Source: DSUN01 sp035527715 (lineage in GTDB: Bacteria; Planctomycetota; PUPC01; DSUN01). Taken from it: DNA of 64,000 nt. The stretch is taken from contig DATKZY010000082.1 of the NCBI GenBank assembly GCA_035527715.1, positions 53,041-117,040 of the forward strand. Direction: 5' to 3'. Positions 1-8,463 of the stretch are shown piece by piece (within the stretch, counting starts at the first letter, position 1; the number at the start of each line of letters is the position of its first letter). Under the pieces are notes generated by a model. The model was given only the letters and a program-made list of their open reading frames with translations, did not search any database and had not been told where the DNA came from. The position numbers were made by a program, and so were the translations under genes.

Positions 1-207
1 AACCACGACCGCCCGGGCGTCATCGCCCACGTGAGCGCCGTGCTGGCCCGCCGCGGCATCAACATTGCCGACATGACCTGCGGCCGCGACCGCCCCGGCG
101 GCACCTCGATGCTCGTCATCAGCATAGACAACCCGGTCACCCCCGAGATCGTCCGCGAGATCGAGGCATCCCCCCTCATCCTCCGCGCCCAGCTTGTGTC
201 GCTGTGA
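1..207 (+). CDS. ACT-domain protein, 3' end (SerA-like)
   Basis: The window opens inside a reading frame that gives 68 residues and stops at TGA 205-207. The residues form a complete ACT fold of the kind found at the C-terminus of D-3-phosphoglycerate dehydrogenase: it begins NHDRPGVIAHV, continues RRGINIADMTCGR, and ends RAQLVSL. ACT domains of this class bind serine and control the first step of serine synthesis. The beta subunit of iron-sulfur L-serine dehydratase carries a very similar ACT domain, so without the catalytic part the parent enzyme cannot be fixed. SerA is slightly favoured by the GRD.PGG segment. The gene converges on the minus-strand ald gene, 49 bp away. Confidence 0.6.
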   Translation, partial: NHDRPGVIAHVSAVLARRGINIADMTCGRDRPGGTSMLVISIDNPVTPEIVREIEASPLILRAQLVSL

Positions 208-256
208 GCACGGGCGACGTGCACTTCGAGCAGGCAGGCTTCCGAATCCTCTTCCC

Positions 257-1357
257 TCAGAGCTGATGGCAGGGCAGACCAAAGGTCTCGGCGACGGCCT
301 GGTTGGTGACCTTGCCCAGGACGAGGTTGAGGCCGGTCCGGATGGTGGGGCTCTCGGCGGCGGCACGCCCGTAGCCCTTGTCGGCAATCTCCAGCAGATA
401 CGGCAGCGTGGCGTTGGTGAGGGCGTAGGTCGAGGTGCGCCCCACCGCACCCGGCATGTTCGTGACGCCGTAGTGGACGACGCCGTGCTTGATGCGGATG
501 GGGTTCTGGTGGGTCGTCGCCTCGGTGGTCTCGATGCAGCCGCCCTGGTCCACCGACACGTCCACGATCACGGCCCCCGGCTTCATCGTGCGCACCATGG
601 CCTCGGTGACGACGACCGGGGCCCGCGCCCCCTCGACCAGCACGGCGCCGACCACCAGGTCGGCCTCCCGAATCTTCTCGCGCAGCGTGTGCGCGTCGGA
701 GTAGAGCGTCGTCACGTTCGCCGGCATGATGTCGTCCAGATAGCGCAGGCGGTCCAGATTGATGTCGGTCACCATCACGAGGGCGCCCAGGCCGGCGGCC
801 GTCTTGGCCGCATTGGTGCCCACGGTGCCGCCGCCGATGACGAGCACGCTGGCCGGCTCCACCCCGGGCACGCCGCCGAGCAGGATGCCGCGGCCCATCA
901 TCGGGCGCTCGAGGTACTTCGCCCCCTCCTGGATGGACATCTTGCCTGCGATCTCGCTCATGGGCGTGAGCAGCGGGTGGCGCCCGTCGGGCGTGTGAAT
1001 GGTCTCATAGGCGATGGCCACGATGCCCGTGCTCAGAAGGGCCTCCGTAAGCTCGCGCGACGCGGCGAAGTGGAAGTAGCCGAACACGGCCTGCCCGCGC
1101 CGCAGGAGGCCGTGCTCCTGGGGGAGCGGCTCCTTGACCTTGACGACGAGATCGGCCAGGGCGTAGACCGCCTCGGCGTCCTCCACGATCTCCGCGCCGT
1201 GCTCGGCGTAGAGCGAGTCGTCAATCCCGCTGCCCTCCCCCGCGCCCTGCTGCACGATCACGCGGTGCCCTCGGCGCCGCAGCTCCTCGGCCCCCACGGG
1301 GATCATGGCCACGCGATACTCGTCCGGCTTGATCTCCTTCGGCACACCGATGACCAC
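257..1357 (-). CDS. ald: alanine dehydrogenase
   Basis: NAD-dependent L-alanine dehydrogenase, 366 aa, close to the usual 370. It interconverts alanine and pyruvate plus ammonium in the cytoplasm. Key residues are present: Arg15 and Lys75 for pyruvate binding, His96 and Asp270 for catalysis, and the Rossmann loop GGGTVG at 175-180 with Asp198 after the second beta strand. The start is GTG with an AGGAGGT ribosome site 6-7 nt upstream. The final residues (AETFGLPCHQL) agree with full-length members of the family. A strong promoter lies 130 bp upstream and the long leader contains a 14-bp stem-loop (see separate entries). It is transcribed divergently from the gene at 1593. Confidence 0.95.
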   Translation of the reverse strand: MVIGVPKEIKPDEYRVAMIPVGAEELRRRGHRVIVQQGAGEGSGIDDSLYAEHGAEIVEDAEAVYALADLVVKVKEPLPQEHGLLRRGQAVFGYFHFAASRELTEALLSTGIVAIAYETIHTPDGRHPLLTPMSEIAGKMSIQEGAKYLERPMMGRGILLGGVPGVEPASVLVIGGGTVGTNAAKTAAGLGALVMVTDINLDRLRYLDDIMPANVTTLYSDAHTLREKIREADLVVGAVLVEGARAPVVVTEAMVRTMKPGAVIVDVSVDQGGCIETTEATTHQNPIRIKHGVVHYGVTNMPGAVGRTSTYALTNATLPYLLEIADKGYGRAAAESPTIRTGLNLVLGKVTNQAVAETFGLPCHQL

Positions 1358-1407
1358 GCCCGGACCTCCTCATGCCTGGCAGCCACCCGATGGGACGCAT
1401 GGGACCC

Positions 1408-1456
1408 ATGGGACCTATGGGGCACACCCCGGCCCCCTCCGTCCCATAGGTCCCAT
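1408..1456. repeat. 14-bp inverted repeat in the ald leader
   Basis: Arms ATGGGACCTATGGG (1408-1421) and CCCATAGGTCCCAT (1443-1456) are exact reverse complements with a 21-nt spacer. The left arm is preceded by two more partial copies of the word ATGGGAC (from about 1390). The structure lies between the predicted ald transcription start (about 1484) and the ald start codon. It could be a regulatory leader hairpin, or simply an interspersed repeat of this genome. Confidence 0.6.
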
Positions 1457-1489
1457 TCCCGCCCGCCCCCGTTTAGGGCCGCGGCGGGC

Positions 1490-1518
1490 ATTATACCCTG
1501 GGCGCTTTGGCGGGTCAA
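1490..1518 (-). promoter_or_regulatory. predicted ald promoter
   Basis: On the minus strand TTGACC (1513-1518), 17-nt spacer, TATAAT (1490-1495). It points at ald. Its -35 box lies only 5 bp from the -35 box of the opposite promoter at 1524, so polymerase binding at the two sites should interfere. Confidence 0.7.
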
Positions 1519-1523
1519 TGTGG

Positions 1524-1552
1524 TTGACAAAGCCTGCCGCCTTTGCTAGATT
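1524..1552 (+). promoter_or_regulatory. predicted promoter of the 1593 operon
   Basis: TTGACA (1524-1529), 17-nt spacer, TAGATT (1547-1552), 40 bp before the ATG at 1593. It is back-to-back with the ald promoter. Confidence 0.7.
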
Positions 1553-1592
1553 CATAGCCGGCTCGGCCAGGGCTGGGAAGCAGAGCGTGATC

Positions 1593-2495
1593 ATGGCACA
1601 GGAGCGCTGGGTTCGGCTCGGCTGGCAAGGCATCTCGCTCGACGTGCCGGAGGACTGGTGCCCCGGCAGCCTCGAGGGCGACCACGCCAACGGCTACCTG
1701 CGCGTCGAGGACGAGACCCACGTGCGGCTCGAGCTGCGCTGGGAAACCGCCGGCCGAGGCCCGGCCTCCGCGTCCCGGCTCGTGGATGCGTATCTGAAGC
1801 AGACGCGCAAGAAGCTCCCTCGCGGCCTGCCGGACCCGGTGGTGGACCGCGGCCGGGCAGTGAAGGAGTTGGCCGGGCTCGACCACGAGGTGTTCACCTG
1901 GCGCGGCAGCTTTTGCGCCCACAGCCTCGTGGCGCTCGCCGCCGAGTCGCGGCGAGTCCTGCACGTGCGGGTCTTCTTCCAGGAGGGCAACGACTACAAG
2001 GCACTGGCCCGCAGAATCTTCGGCAGCGTCGGCCTGGAGCCGAGGGACGGGTTGGTCGAGTGGGCGGTCTTCGGCTTCCGCTTCGGCGTGCCCGACACCT
2101 GGCGGCTGGAGCACAGCGCGTTGCGCACCGGCTCGCTCCAGTTCCTCTTCCGGGCCGGGAGCGACACGTTGGAGGTGGTGCGGCAGAGCCTGGCGGCGAT
2201 CACGCTGGCGACGTCGCCCCTGGAGCAATGGCTTCGGGGCACCTTCGCGAAGGGCTTGCGCGGCTTTCGCTGCGCGAGCCAGCCAGGCCGCTACCGCGAC
2301 CACGACGCCGTGCGGTGCGGCGGCGAGTTGAACCTGCGGGCGCGTCCCCTCGCCGTCTTCCGCCGCCGGCGCTACGCAACGGCGCTGGCGTGGCAGTGTG
2401 AGGAGACCGACAAGCTGTTCGCGCTCCGCTGTGAAACGTCGCAGCCCGACGACCCGCGGGTCGAGCGCTGCGCCGATTCGATCGTGTGTCACTGA
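1593..2495 (+). CDS. uncharacterised protein, first gene of an ABC/PqqD operon
   Basis: 300-aa soluble protein that I do not recognise. The start ATG at 1593 was chosen because a good promoter ends at 1552, which rules out the longer open frame. It appears to have two similar halves: residues about 1-145 and 150-300 each begin with a phrase of the type VPxxW (LDVPEDWCPG near the start, GVPDTWRLEHS in the middle), then a run of beta-like segments. No signal peptide or membrane segment is visible. It is followed by a PqqD-like protein and an FtsX/LolD-type transporter on the same strand, so a role in the same envelope or export process is likely, but this is inference. Confidence 0.7.
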   Translation: MAQERWVRLGWQGISLDVPEDWCPGSLEGDHANGYLRVEDETHVRLELRWETAGRGPASASRLVDAYLKQTRKKLPRGLPDPVVDRGRAVKELAGLDHEVFTWRGSFCAHSLVALAAESRRVLHVRVFFQEGNDYKALARRIFGSVGLEPRDGLVEWAVFGFRFGVPDTWRLEHSALRTGSLQFLFRAGSDTLEVVRQSLAAITLATSPLEQWLRGTFAKGLRGFRCASQPGRYRDHDAVRCGGELNLRARPLAVFRRRRYATALAWQCEETDKLFALRCETSQPDDPRVERCADSIVCH

Positions 2496-2497
2496 GC

Positions 2498-2576
2498 GGG
2501 AAAACGACACGAGGAATCTTTTGTGCGAAGCACCCAAAGGGCCGTTGCGGCAAGAGACTCCTGGTGTCATTTTCCC
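2498..2576. repeat. 21-bp imperfect inverted repeat
   Basis: Arms 2498-2518 and 2556-2576 match at 18 of 21 positions as reverse complements (core GGGAAAA.GACAC.AGGA.TC). It fills most of the gap between the genes at 1593 and 2598. It could weaken read-through between them or be a small mobile repeat; no T-run follows it. Confidence 0.55.
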
Positions 2577-2597
2577 TGACGTGCAGGAAAGGATCGC

Positions 2598-3008
2598 GTG
2601 CCGACTTGGCCCTTCTGGCGTCGCCCGAAGCCGCTGTCGCGCGAGCAATCGCTCGCCTCGGTGCCGCTGCGCAACCAGGCCGTGCGGGAGGAGCGGACCG
2701 ATGCCGGCGAATTGCGCCTGGTGATCCCCCTCCGCCCCGCGTGGTGGGCCAGGCTGCTCTCGCGGGTCCTCTACGTGCCGAGGCAGCGGCGGATCGTGCT
2801 CGATGAGATCGGCGGCTACGTCTGGGGCCTGTGCGACGGGAAGAGGAGCGTCCGCGACCTCGTCGGCGCCCTCTCGACCCGATACAAGCTCCACCGCAAG
2901 GAGGCCGAGGTCTCGGTCGTGGCCTACCTGCGGCAACTGGCCCGTCGGGGCCTCATTGGCATCGCGGTGCTGAACGTCCACGAAACGCCCAGGACGCAGG
3001 AGCGGTGA
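2598..3008 (+). CDS. PqqD-like peptide chaperone protein
   Basis: 136 aa with a GTG start preceded by AGGAAAGG. Residues about 50-125 resemble the PqqD/HPr-rel-A coenzyme PQQ synthesis D family: the phrase IVLDEIGGYVWGLCDGKRSV followed by a helix and a winged segment ending RGLIG. PqqD proteins present peptides or act as small adaptors to enzymes. Here no radical-SAM enzyme or precursor peptide was seen nearby. The N-terminal 45 residues (WPFWRRPKPLS and a basic stretch) are not part of that fold. The adjacent transporter genes suggest a lone PqqD domain working with an ABC exporter. Confidence 0.7.
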   Translation: MPTWPFWRRPKPLSREQSLASVPLRNQAVREERTDAGELRLVIPLRPAWWARLLSRVLYVPRQRRIVLDEIGGYVWGLCDGKRSVRDLVGALSTRYKLHRKEAEVSVVAYLRQLARRGLIGIAVLNVHETPRTQER

Positions 3009-3039
3009 CGGCTCCTGGCCGAGCCGGAGACCCCCAGGG

Positions 3040-4119
3040 ATGAACGAGACACAGCCCCTCGCACGCAACGCCCAGGCGCGCATCGGCAAGCAGATGATGC
3101 TGCCGTGGAGCAAGGCATTCGAGATCGCCCTCAAGAGCATCAAGGTGCGCTTCTGGCGGTCCATGATCACCATGAGCAGCATCGTCCTGGCCATCGCCTT
3201 CCTGATGAGCATCTGGACCTCCACCGCCATCACCATGTCGCTCTCCCTCGGCCCGCAGCGCGAGATCGACGCCATCAAGGCCAGGCTCGCCGTGGTCCGC
3301 GAAGCCATCAAGGGCGGAGCCGGCGCGCCGACCAGGGCAGAGGTCGAGGAGCGCTACGCCGCCGACCTCGCGGACGCACGGGCCCTCAAGCAGGCCGCCA
3401 TCCGCGAGAAGCAGTCCGCGCTCGACTCCGCCACGACCGATGAGGCGAAGAAGCTCAAAGACGAGATCGAAGCCCTCCAAGCCGAGTTGGGGGAGGCCAA
3501 GACCCTCGAGCTCCTCCGCGACCACCTGGCCGCCTGCCGCAGCGCGGTCGAAACCACCAAGGGGCGCCTGGACACCATTCTCCAGCAGGAGCGCGCCGGC
3601 GGAGAGACCCAGGCGAAGGAGGATGCGCCGCCCCCGCCCAAGGACTCGCCGGCCCCCTCGACCGCCCCTCCCGCGCCCCGGGCGGGGGGCATTGGCGCCT
3701 TCCTCGACTTCATGTCGCCCACCGACAAGTGGCTCGCCGTCCTCGCCCTCCTCGTGTGCTTCGTGGGCATCGTGAACGCGATGTTCATGACCGTGCAGGA
3801 GCGCTTCCGCGAGATCGGCACGATGAAGTGCCTGGGCGCTCTCGACGCCTTCATCGTCAAGATCTTCCTCATCGAGTCGGCCATGCTCGGCTTCATCGGC
3901 ACGCTGGCGGGCATTGTCATCGGCTTCCTCCTTTCGACCGTTCGGCAATGGATCGTCTACGGCGGGGCGACGTGGACCTATCTCTCCCTCGCCTCGATCC
4001 TGTTCGCCGCGCTCATGGCGGCTCTCGTCGGCCTCGTCCTCTCCATCGTTGCGGCCATCTTCCCCGCGCAGAAGGCCGCCCGCATGCAGCCCGTGGCCGC
4101 CATGCGCATCGAGGAGTAA
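3040..4119 (+). CDS. FtsX/MacB/LolC-type ABC permease with coiled-coil periplasmic domain
   Basis: 359 aa. One transmembrane helix at about 44-64 is followed by a charged, coiled-coil-like stretch (about 110-190; many Ala, Lys, Glu, Gln), a Pro/Ala-rich linker, and an FtsX domain with three helices at about 228-248, 273-297 and 312-340. The phrase RFREIGTMKCLGA is the typical coupling motif of MacB/FtsX permeases. Usual members carry a globular MacB-PCD periplasmic domain; here a helical hairpin takes its place, more like FtsX that activates cell-wall hydrolases. The LolD-like ATPase follows 42 bp downstream and should power it. The likely role is mechanotransmission or lipoprotein/efflux work at the inner membrane. 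Confidence 0.85.
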   Translation: MNETQPLARNAQARIGKQMMLPWSKAFEIALKSIKVRFWRSMITMSSIVLAIAFLMSIWTSTAITMSLSLGPQREIDAIKARLAVVREAIKGGAGAPTRAEVEERYAADLADARALKQAAIREKQSALDSATTDEAKKLKDEIEALQAELGEAKTLELLRDHLAACRSAVETTKGRLDTILQQERAGGETQAKEDAPPPPKDSPAPSTAPPAPRAGGIGAFLDFMSPTDKWLAVLALLVCFVGIVNAMFMTVQERFREIGTMKCLGALDAFIVKIFLIESAMLGFIGTLAGIVIGFLLSTVRQWIVYGGATWTYLSLASILFAALMAALVGLVLSIVAAIFPAQKAARMQPVAAMRIEE

Positions 4120-4161
4120 CCCTGCCGCTCGCACCGAGAGCAGCGGAACGGAGCACCCAGC

Positions 4162-4893
<732 letters not shown>

Positions 4894-4931
4894 GCCTGCG
4901 CCGCGCCCTCGCACGGCACGAAGAGGCACCC

Positions 4932-6287
4932 TTGACCCCGCAAGCCCCAGACCCCGGATACAACCCCGAGGGCAGGCGCGGCAGCCGACGCGCCCGCCGC
5001 CGGTCCTCGGCGATGCTGTTCATCGTCCTCTCCCTGGGCGCGGTGGCAGCTCTGCTGAGCGCCACGGCGCTGATGATGGCCCCGTCCGACATGACGGTCG
5101 GCCAGGCCCGAGCCCACGGCCTCGCCTTCATCGCCGGGCTCGTGGCACTCGTCCTCGTGGTCGCCGCCTTCTGGCAGCGCCGCCTCCTTGCTGAGGCGAG
5201 CCGCGACTGCACGCTGCTGCAGCGCACCGTCGAGGCCCTCCGGCGCCGCGAGGCCTACGACGAGGCCGAGTTCGCCCTCATGGCCCGCATCAGCGGCCTC
5301 ATCGAGGTCTTCACCCACACGCGCAACCTCGAGGCCGTCCTCAACGAGGCTGTCCGCGCCCTCCAGTCCACCCTCCAGGTCAGCGCCGTCGCGCTCCAGC
5401 TCCAGGACGAAGAGGCGGGCGAACTGGCCCTCTCCATCGAGGAGGGCGGCGAGCGGATCGACCTCGGCGACGAGACCCGCCGCACCGTCATCCACAACGG
5501 GAAGTCGGTCCTCGTCAACCAGCTCGCCGCCAGCCCGGGCTTCCAGGACCTCGCGCAACAGGGCTATGCCGCCCTCATGGTCGCTCCCCTGGGCCGCGGC
5601 CGCCGCGCCACCGACCGCAGTATCGGCCTCATCGCGGCCCTCAACCGGGGCGAGCGCGACTTCACCGGGCGCGAGCTCAGCCTCCTCGCCCACTTCGCCC
5701 GCCACGCCGGCCTGATCATCGAGAACGCCCAGCTCTACAAGCGCGCCGAACACCTCGCCGAGCACGACGGCTTGACCAGCCTCTACAACCACCGCCACTT
5801 CGTCGCCACCCTCAACGCCGAAATCGCCAGGGCCACCCAGCTCAACGCGCCCGTCGCCCTCATCATGTCCGACCTCGACGACTTCAAGCAGTACAACGAC
5901 ACCCACGGCCACCCCAAGGGCGACATCCTGCTCCGCCAGGTCGCCCGCATCCTCCTCGACAACACCCGCCAGCGCGACATCGTCGCCCGCTACGGCGGCG
6001 AGGAGTTCGTCATCATCCTCCCCGCCACCGGCCAGCGCGGCGCCCGCCGCGTCGCCGAGACCATTCGCGCCGAGGTCGAGCGCCTCCAACTCGAGGGCGA
6101 GCAGGGCCCGAGCATCGTCACCATCACCCTCGGCGTCGCCGTCTTCCCCCAGGACGCCCCCGACGCCGAGACCGTCATCCAGCGAGCCGACGACGCCCTC
6201 TACCGCGGCAAGCACGAGGGCAAGAACCGCGTCTGCTGGGCCTCCCCGCCCTCCGCCGACGACGCCTCCCTGCCGGCCAGGGACTGA
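4932..6287 (+). CDS. membrane GAF-GGDEF diguanylate cyclase
   Basis: 451 aa. The TTG start at 4932 is preceded by GAAGAGG; an ATG at 5013 is an alternative. Two transmembrane helices at about 28-50 and 60-80 are followed by a GAF domain (about 100-245) and a C-terminal GGDEF domain. The active-site loop is RYGGEEF and the product-inhibition I-site RQRD lies five residues before it, so an active, feedback-controlled cyclase making cyclic di-GMP from GTP is expected. Its place at the end of the transporter operon suggests that the system is tied to envelope state or surface behaviour. Confidence 0.9.
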   Translation: MTPQAPDPGYNPEGRRGSRRARRRSSAMLFIVLSLGAVAALLSATALMMAPSDMTVGQARAHGLAFIAGLVALVLVVAAFWQRRLLAEASRDCTLLQRTVEALRRREAYDEAEFALMARISGLIEVFTHTRNLEAVLNEAVRALQSTLQVSAVALQLQDEEAGELALSIEEGGERIDLGDETRRTVIHNGKSVLVNQLAASPGFQDLAQQGYAALMVAPLGRGRRATDRSIGLIAALNRGERDFTGRELSLLAHFARHAGLIIENAQLYKRAEHLAEHDGLTSLYNHRHFVATLNAEIARATQLNAPVALIMSDLDDFKQYNDTHGHPKGDILLRQVARILLDNTRQRDIVARYGGEEFVIILPATGQRGARRVAETIRAEVERLQLEGEQGPSIVTITLGVAVFPQDAPDAETVIQRADDALYRGKHEGKNRVCWASPPSADDASLPARD

Positions 6288-6547
6288 CCCGAGCCGCGCA
6301 CGTGCCTTGACCGCTCAGCGGCGGCCTGGTAAGCTGCCTCCCAGCGCGCTGGCCGCGCGGCACTCCGGCCGCACACAGACCCCAACCGGAGAGTCAGAGA
6401 GGAAGAGCGCCGTGTCCCGTTCCCTCCTGAGGAGCGGATGGGTGCGCTCGCGGCTCGCACCCCCAACGAGGCCCCGGTGCCGCCCTTGCCGCCATTCTCG
6501 CGCCCCCCCCTGCCAGGCGGAAGTGGCCAGCAGCGGCCCCATGCTGG

Positions 6548-6652
6548 GGAGAATCGTCATTCCATCGAACTTGCGTCCCATCCGAGGGGGCGCGAGAACG
6601 GAAAAGCGGCCGACTTCCGCGGAGAATCGCCATTCTATCGATCTTGCGCCCC
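6548..6652. repeat. 32-nt imperfect direct repeat
   Basis: Copies at 6548-6579 and 6621-6652 agree at 28 of 32 positions; both begin GGAGAATCG and contain CATTC.ATCGA.CTTGCG. The 3' part of the unit recurs in the stem of the hairpin at 6796-6838. Confidence 0.7.
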
Positions 6653-6795
6653 TGCGCGCGCCCACACATGCGCGCAACCACGCGGCTTGGAGCACACGAC
6701 CAGACGCATGCAGCTTCAGCCATAAAACTATGGCATACGGATGGTTACGGAGCGGAATGTTCCCCGATGCCCGGCGCCGGGACCCTCGGGTGGCA

Positions 6796-6838
6796 CCAAT
6801 CTTGCGCCCCTCGCGGCTTCAGAGGGGCGCAAGATTGG
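6796..6838. repeat. perfect 17-bp stem-loop
   Basis: Arms CCAATCTTGCGCCCCTC (6796-6812) and its exact reverse complement (6822-6838) around a 9-nt loop. No poly-T tract follows in either direction, so it is more likely a palindromic repeat element than a terminator. Confidence 0.75.
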
Positions 6839-6948
6839 GGCCGGCGCGGCGAGGCGCCCCGGGACGGCTGGCGTGAAGTCCAGCCCAACCGGCGGAAGAA
6901 CGCCGGGATGAAATCGAGGCCCTCAAGCTCCGACGCCACGGCGGCCCC

Positions 6949-7068
6949 TTACGGCAGCGGGCAGAGAGTCTTCGGGTAGTCCTTCGGCGGGTGGACGAAT
7001 GCGACCTTGAACCCGCCCTTGATCCCCAGCTTCCCGATCAGCGGCTTCGTCGAACACGGCTCTGGCAT
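6949..7068 (-). pseudogene. remnant of a DUF3052-like gene
   Basis: 39 codons from an ATG at 7068 (upstream GAACGAGG) to TAA at 6949. The segment IGKLGIKGGFKVAFVHPP followed by Y..TL.PLP resembles the first 35 residues of DUF3052-type proteins, which normally run to about 150 aa. The frame stops exactly after the PLP phrase and the rest of the domain is not seen downstream, so it appears to be a 5' stump in a repeat-rich gap. Confidence 0.4.
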
Positions 7069-7151
7069 GCCTCGTTCACCCTCTCTCTGCCTGTCAACAC
7101 CGCGAGACAGGTAGCGACAGCATTTCCTCCTCGCTTGAGCCGGATAATTGA

Positions 7152-7291
7152 CAATTGGCAACACTTCAGCCACCTGAGGGGTGCCACCCTCAACCGACAG
7201 GTTGAGGGTGCGACCGGGGAGAGCCTCGGTAAGACACCCTCAAGGGTCGTTGATGCCCCTACTTCAGGCGGCTGAAGTGTTACGACAATTG
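7152..7291. repeat. MITE-like element with terminal inverted repeats
   Basis: The ends carry inverted copies of about 28-36 nt (left 7152-7179, right 7256-7291) sharing CAATTG and AACACTTCAGCC.CCTGA. Inside is a second hairpin, CACCCTCAACC / GGTTGAGGGTG (from about 7185 to 7210) with a 4-nt loop. About 140 bp in total with no coding capacity, as in a miniature inverted-repeat transposable element. The remaining gap to 7444 shows nothing else. Confidence 0.6.
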
Positions 7292-7444
7292 AAGATTTGA
7301 CACCGCCTGTCGAGGCCGCCTGTCCGCTCGACCGTTCCCGTGAGACCTTGGGGCAGCAGGCAGCCTCGGCACCGCTTCCCTGACCTGGCAATCGCGCTAC
7401 TCAACCCAGGCGGGGAGAAGCGGAAGAGACCCTCCCTCTGCGCT

Positions 7445-8266
7445 TCACTTCACCAACGCCGCCTTGCTGCGCGACATGGTGAGGTCGGCCTGAACCGGGG
7501 CGCCGCTCGCGCCCATGTACTGGAGCGCGAGCTTGACGTCCTCCTCGATCTCCTCGCAACTCAGGACGCCCACGGCCACGGTGTCGGTGGGCTTGATGTG
7601 GCGGTAGACGAAGGAGAAGCCGGTCGGCGGCTGTATCCGCCCCGACGCTAGCGGCTTGATGCTGATGATCGGGATCGGGCAGTCCTGGATCAGCCGAGCC
7701 GTCCAGTCGGTCTCGACCGAGCAGAGGAAGCCATCGGAGTTGAAGGGCAGGGTGAGGGTGGCGCAGTCGTAGTTCTGCTTCACGCAGGCGCGGAGCGATT
7801 CGGGGCGGTGATTGCTGAGGCCGGGCACCATGCCGAGCTTGCGAATCAGCTCGGCGGCCTCGGGGTAGCCGTGGACCTTCAGGTTCGCCACGTCCAGGTA
7901 GGCCTCGGTCCAGCACGTGTGGGGCATGCAGAACTCGGCCCCGAGGTCAGCCGTCTTGCGGATGCCGTCCTTCAGCTCGTCCAGGTTCTGGCCGCTGGGG
8001 GTGGCGAACCAGATGGTGTGGACGCCGGTCTGCTTCTCGATGGCCTCGCGGATGCCCACGAAGCGGTCGAGCGGGCCGCTGATGAAGCAGTTGATGCCGA
8101 GGCGTGCCCCGGCGCACATGATCTCCGTGACCAGCTCATCGGTATAGGTGCGCCGAATCCACGCATCGCGCGCCGCGCTGATGTGCGAGAAGCCGAAGAA
8201 GCTGTTCGAGCCGCACATGAGGCGGGACACCTTGTGTCCGCCAATCTCCGTCGTCGGCAGTGCCAC
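7445..8266 (-). CDS. aldo/keto reductase-like TIM-barrel protein
   Basis: 273 aa, no signal peptide. The sequence looks like an (alpha/beta)8 barrel of the aldo/keto reductase type: it starts MALPTTEIGGHKVSRLMCGSN, as AKRs start with a first beta hairpin followed by LG.G; later phrases are ISIKPLASGRI (strand 7, where AKRs have KPL..G) and VAVGVLSCEEIEEDV near the end, as in the AKR C-terminal GxxSxEQ helix. The classical Asp-Tyr-Lys-His tetrad could not be assigned, so activity and cofactor are uncertain. A good promoter lies upstream, and the gene is divergent from the membrane protein at 8464. Confidence 0.7.
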   Translation of the reverse strand: MALPTTEIGGHKVSRLMCGSNSFFGFSHISAARDAWIRRTYTDELVTEIMCAGARLGINCFISGPLDRFVGIREAIEKQTGVHTIWFATPSGQNLDELKDGIRKTADLGAEFCMPHTCWTEAYLDVANLKVHGYPEAAELIRKLGMVPGLSNHRPESLRACVKQNYDCATLTLPFNSDGFLCSVETDWTARLIQDCPIPIISIKPLASGRIQPPTGFSFVYRHIKPTDTVAVGVLSCEEIEEDVKLALQYMGASGAPVQADLTMSRSKAALVK

Positions 8267-8313
8267 GCGCTGTCTCCTGAGCTCCTGAGAAGCACCGCTA
8301 CGCCACAGCCTCG

Positions 8314-8342
8314 ATCGTACACGCCCCGCCGAGCGATGTCAA
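8314..8342 (-). promoter_or_regulatory. predicted promoter of the 7445-8266 gene
   Basis: Minus strand TTGACA (8337-8342), 17-nt spacer, TACGAT (8314-8319), about 48 bp before the start codon. Confidence 0.7.
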
Positions 8343-8427
8343 TGGCAGGAACCGTGGTGAGTTCGCCCCCCGTTCCTGGGGTCGTCGCGCGAACAGTCCC
8401 CGGGCGTGGCACGCCGCACGAAGCGAC

Positions 8428-8456
8428 TTGACCCCGGCGGCGGCATGGGGTACTCT
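8428..8456 (+). promoter_or_regulatory. predicted promoter of the 8464 gene
   Basis: TTGACC (8428-8433), 17-nt spacer, TACTCT (8451-8456). The -10 box ends only 7 bp before the ATG at 8464, so the message would be leaderless or almost so if this promoter is used. Confidence 0.5.
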
Positions 8457-8463
8457 GCCCGCC

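Larger units (their letters stand above)
6288..6948. other. gene-poor repeat region
   Basis: No convincing gene. Open frames here lack recognisable domains and ribosome sites. The stretch holds a 32-nt imperfect direct repeat and a perfect 17-bp stem-loop that share the phrase CTTGCG.CCC (separate entries). Confidence 0.6.

Noticed and set aside
194..1549. Long plus-strand open frame opposite ald
   Set aside because: It is the antisense shadow of ald in GC-rich DNA; no domain, ribosome site or sensible composition.
6307..6876. Open frames in the gap after the GGDEF gene
   Set aside because: Several overlapping frames in all directions, none with a recognisable domain or start signal, and they cross direct repeats.
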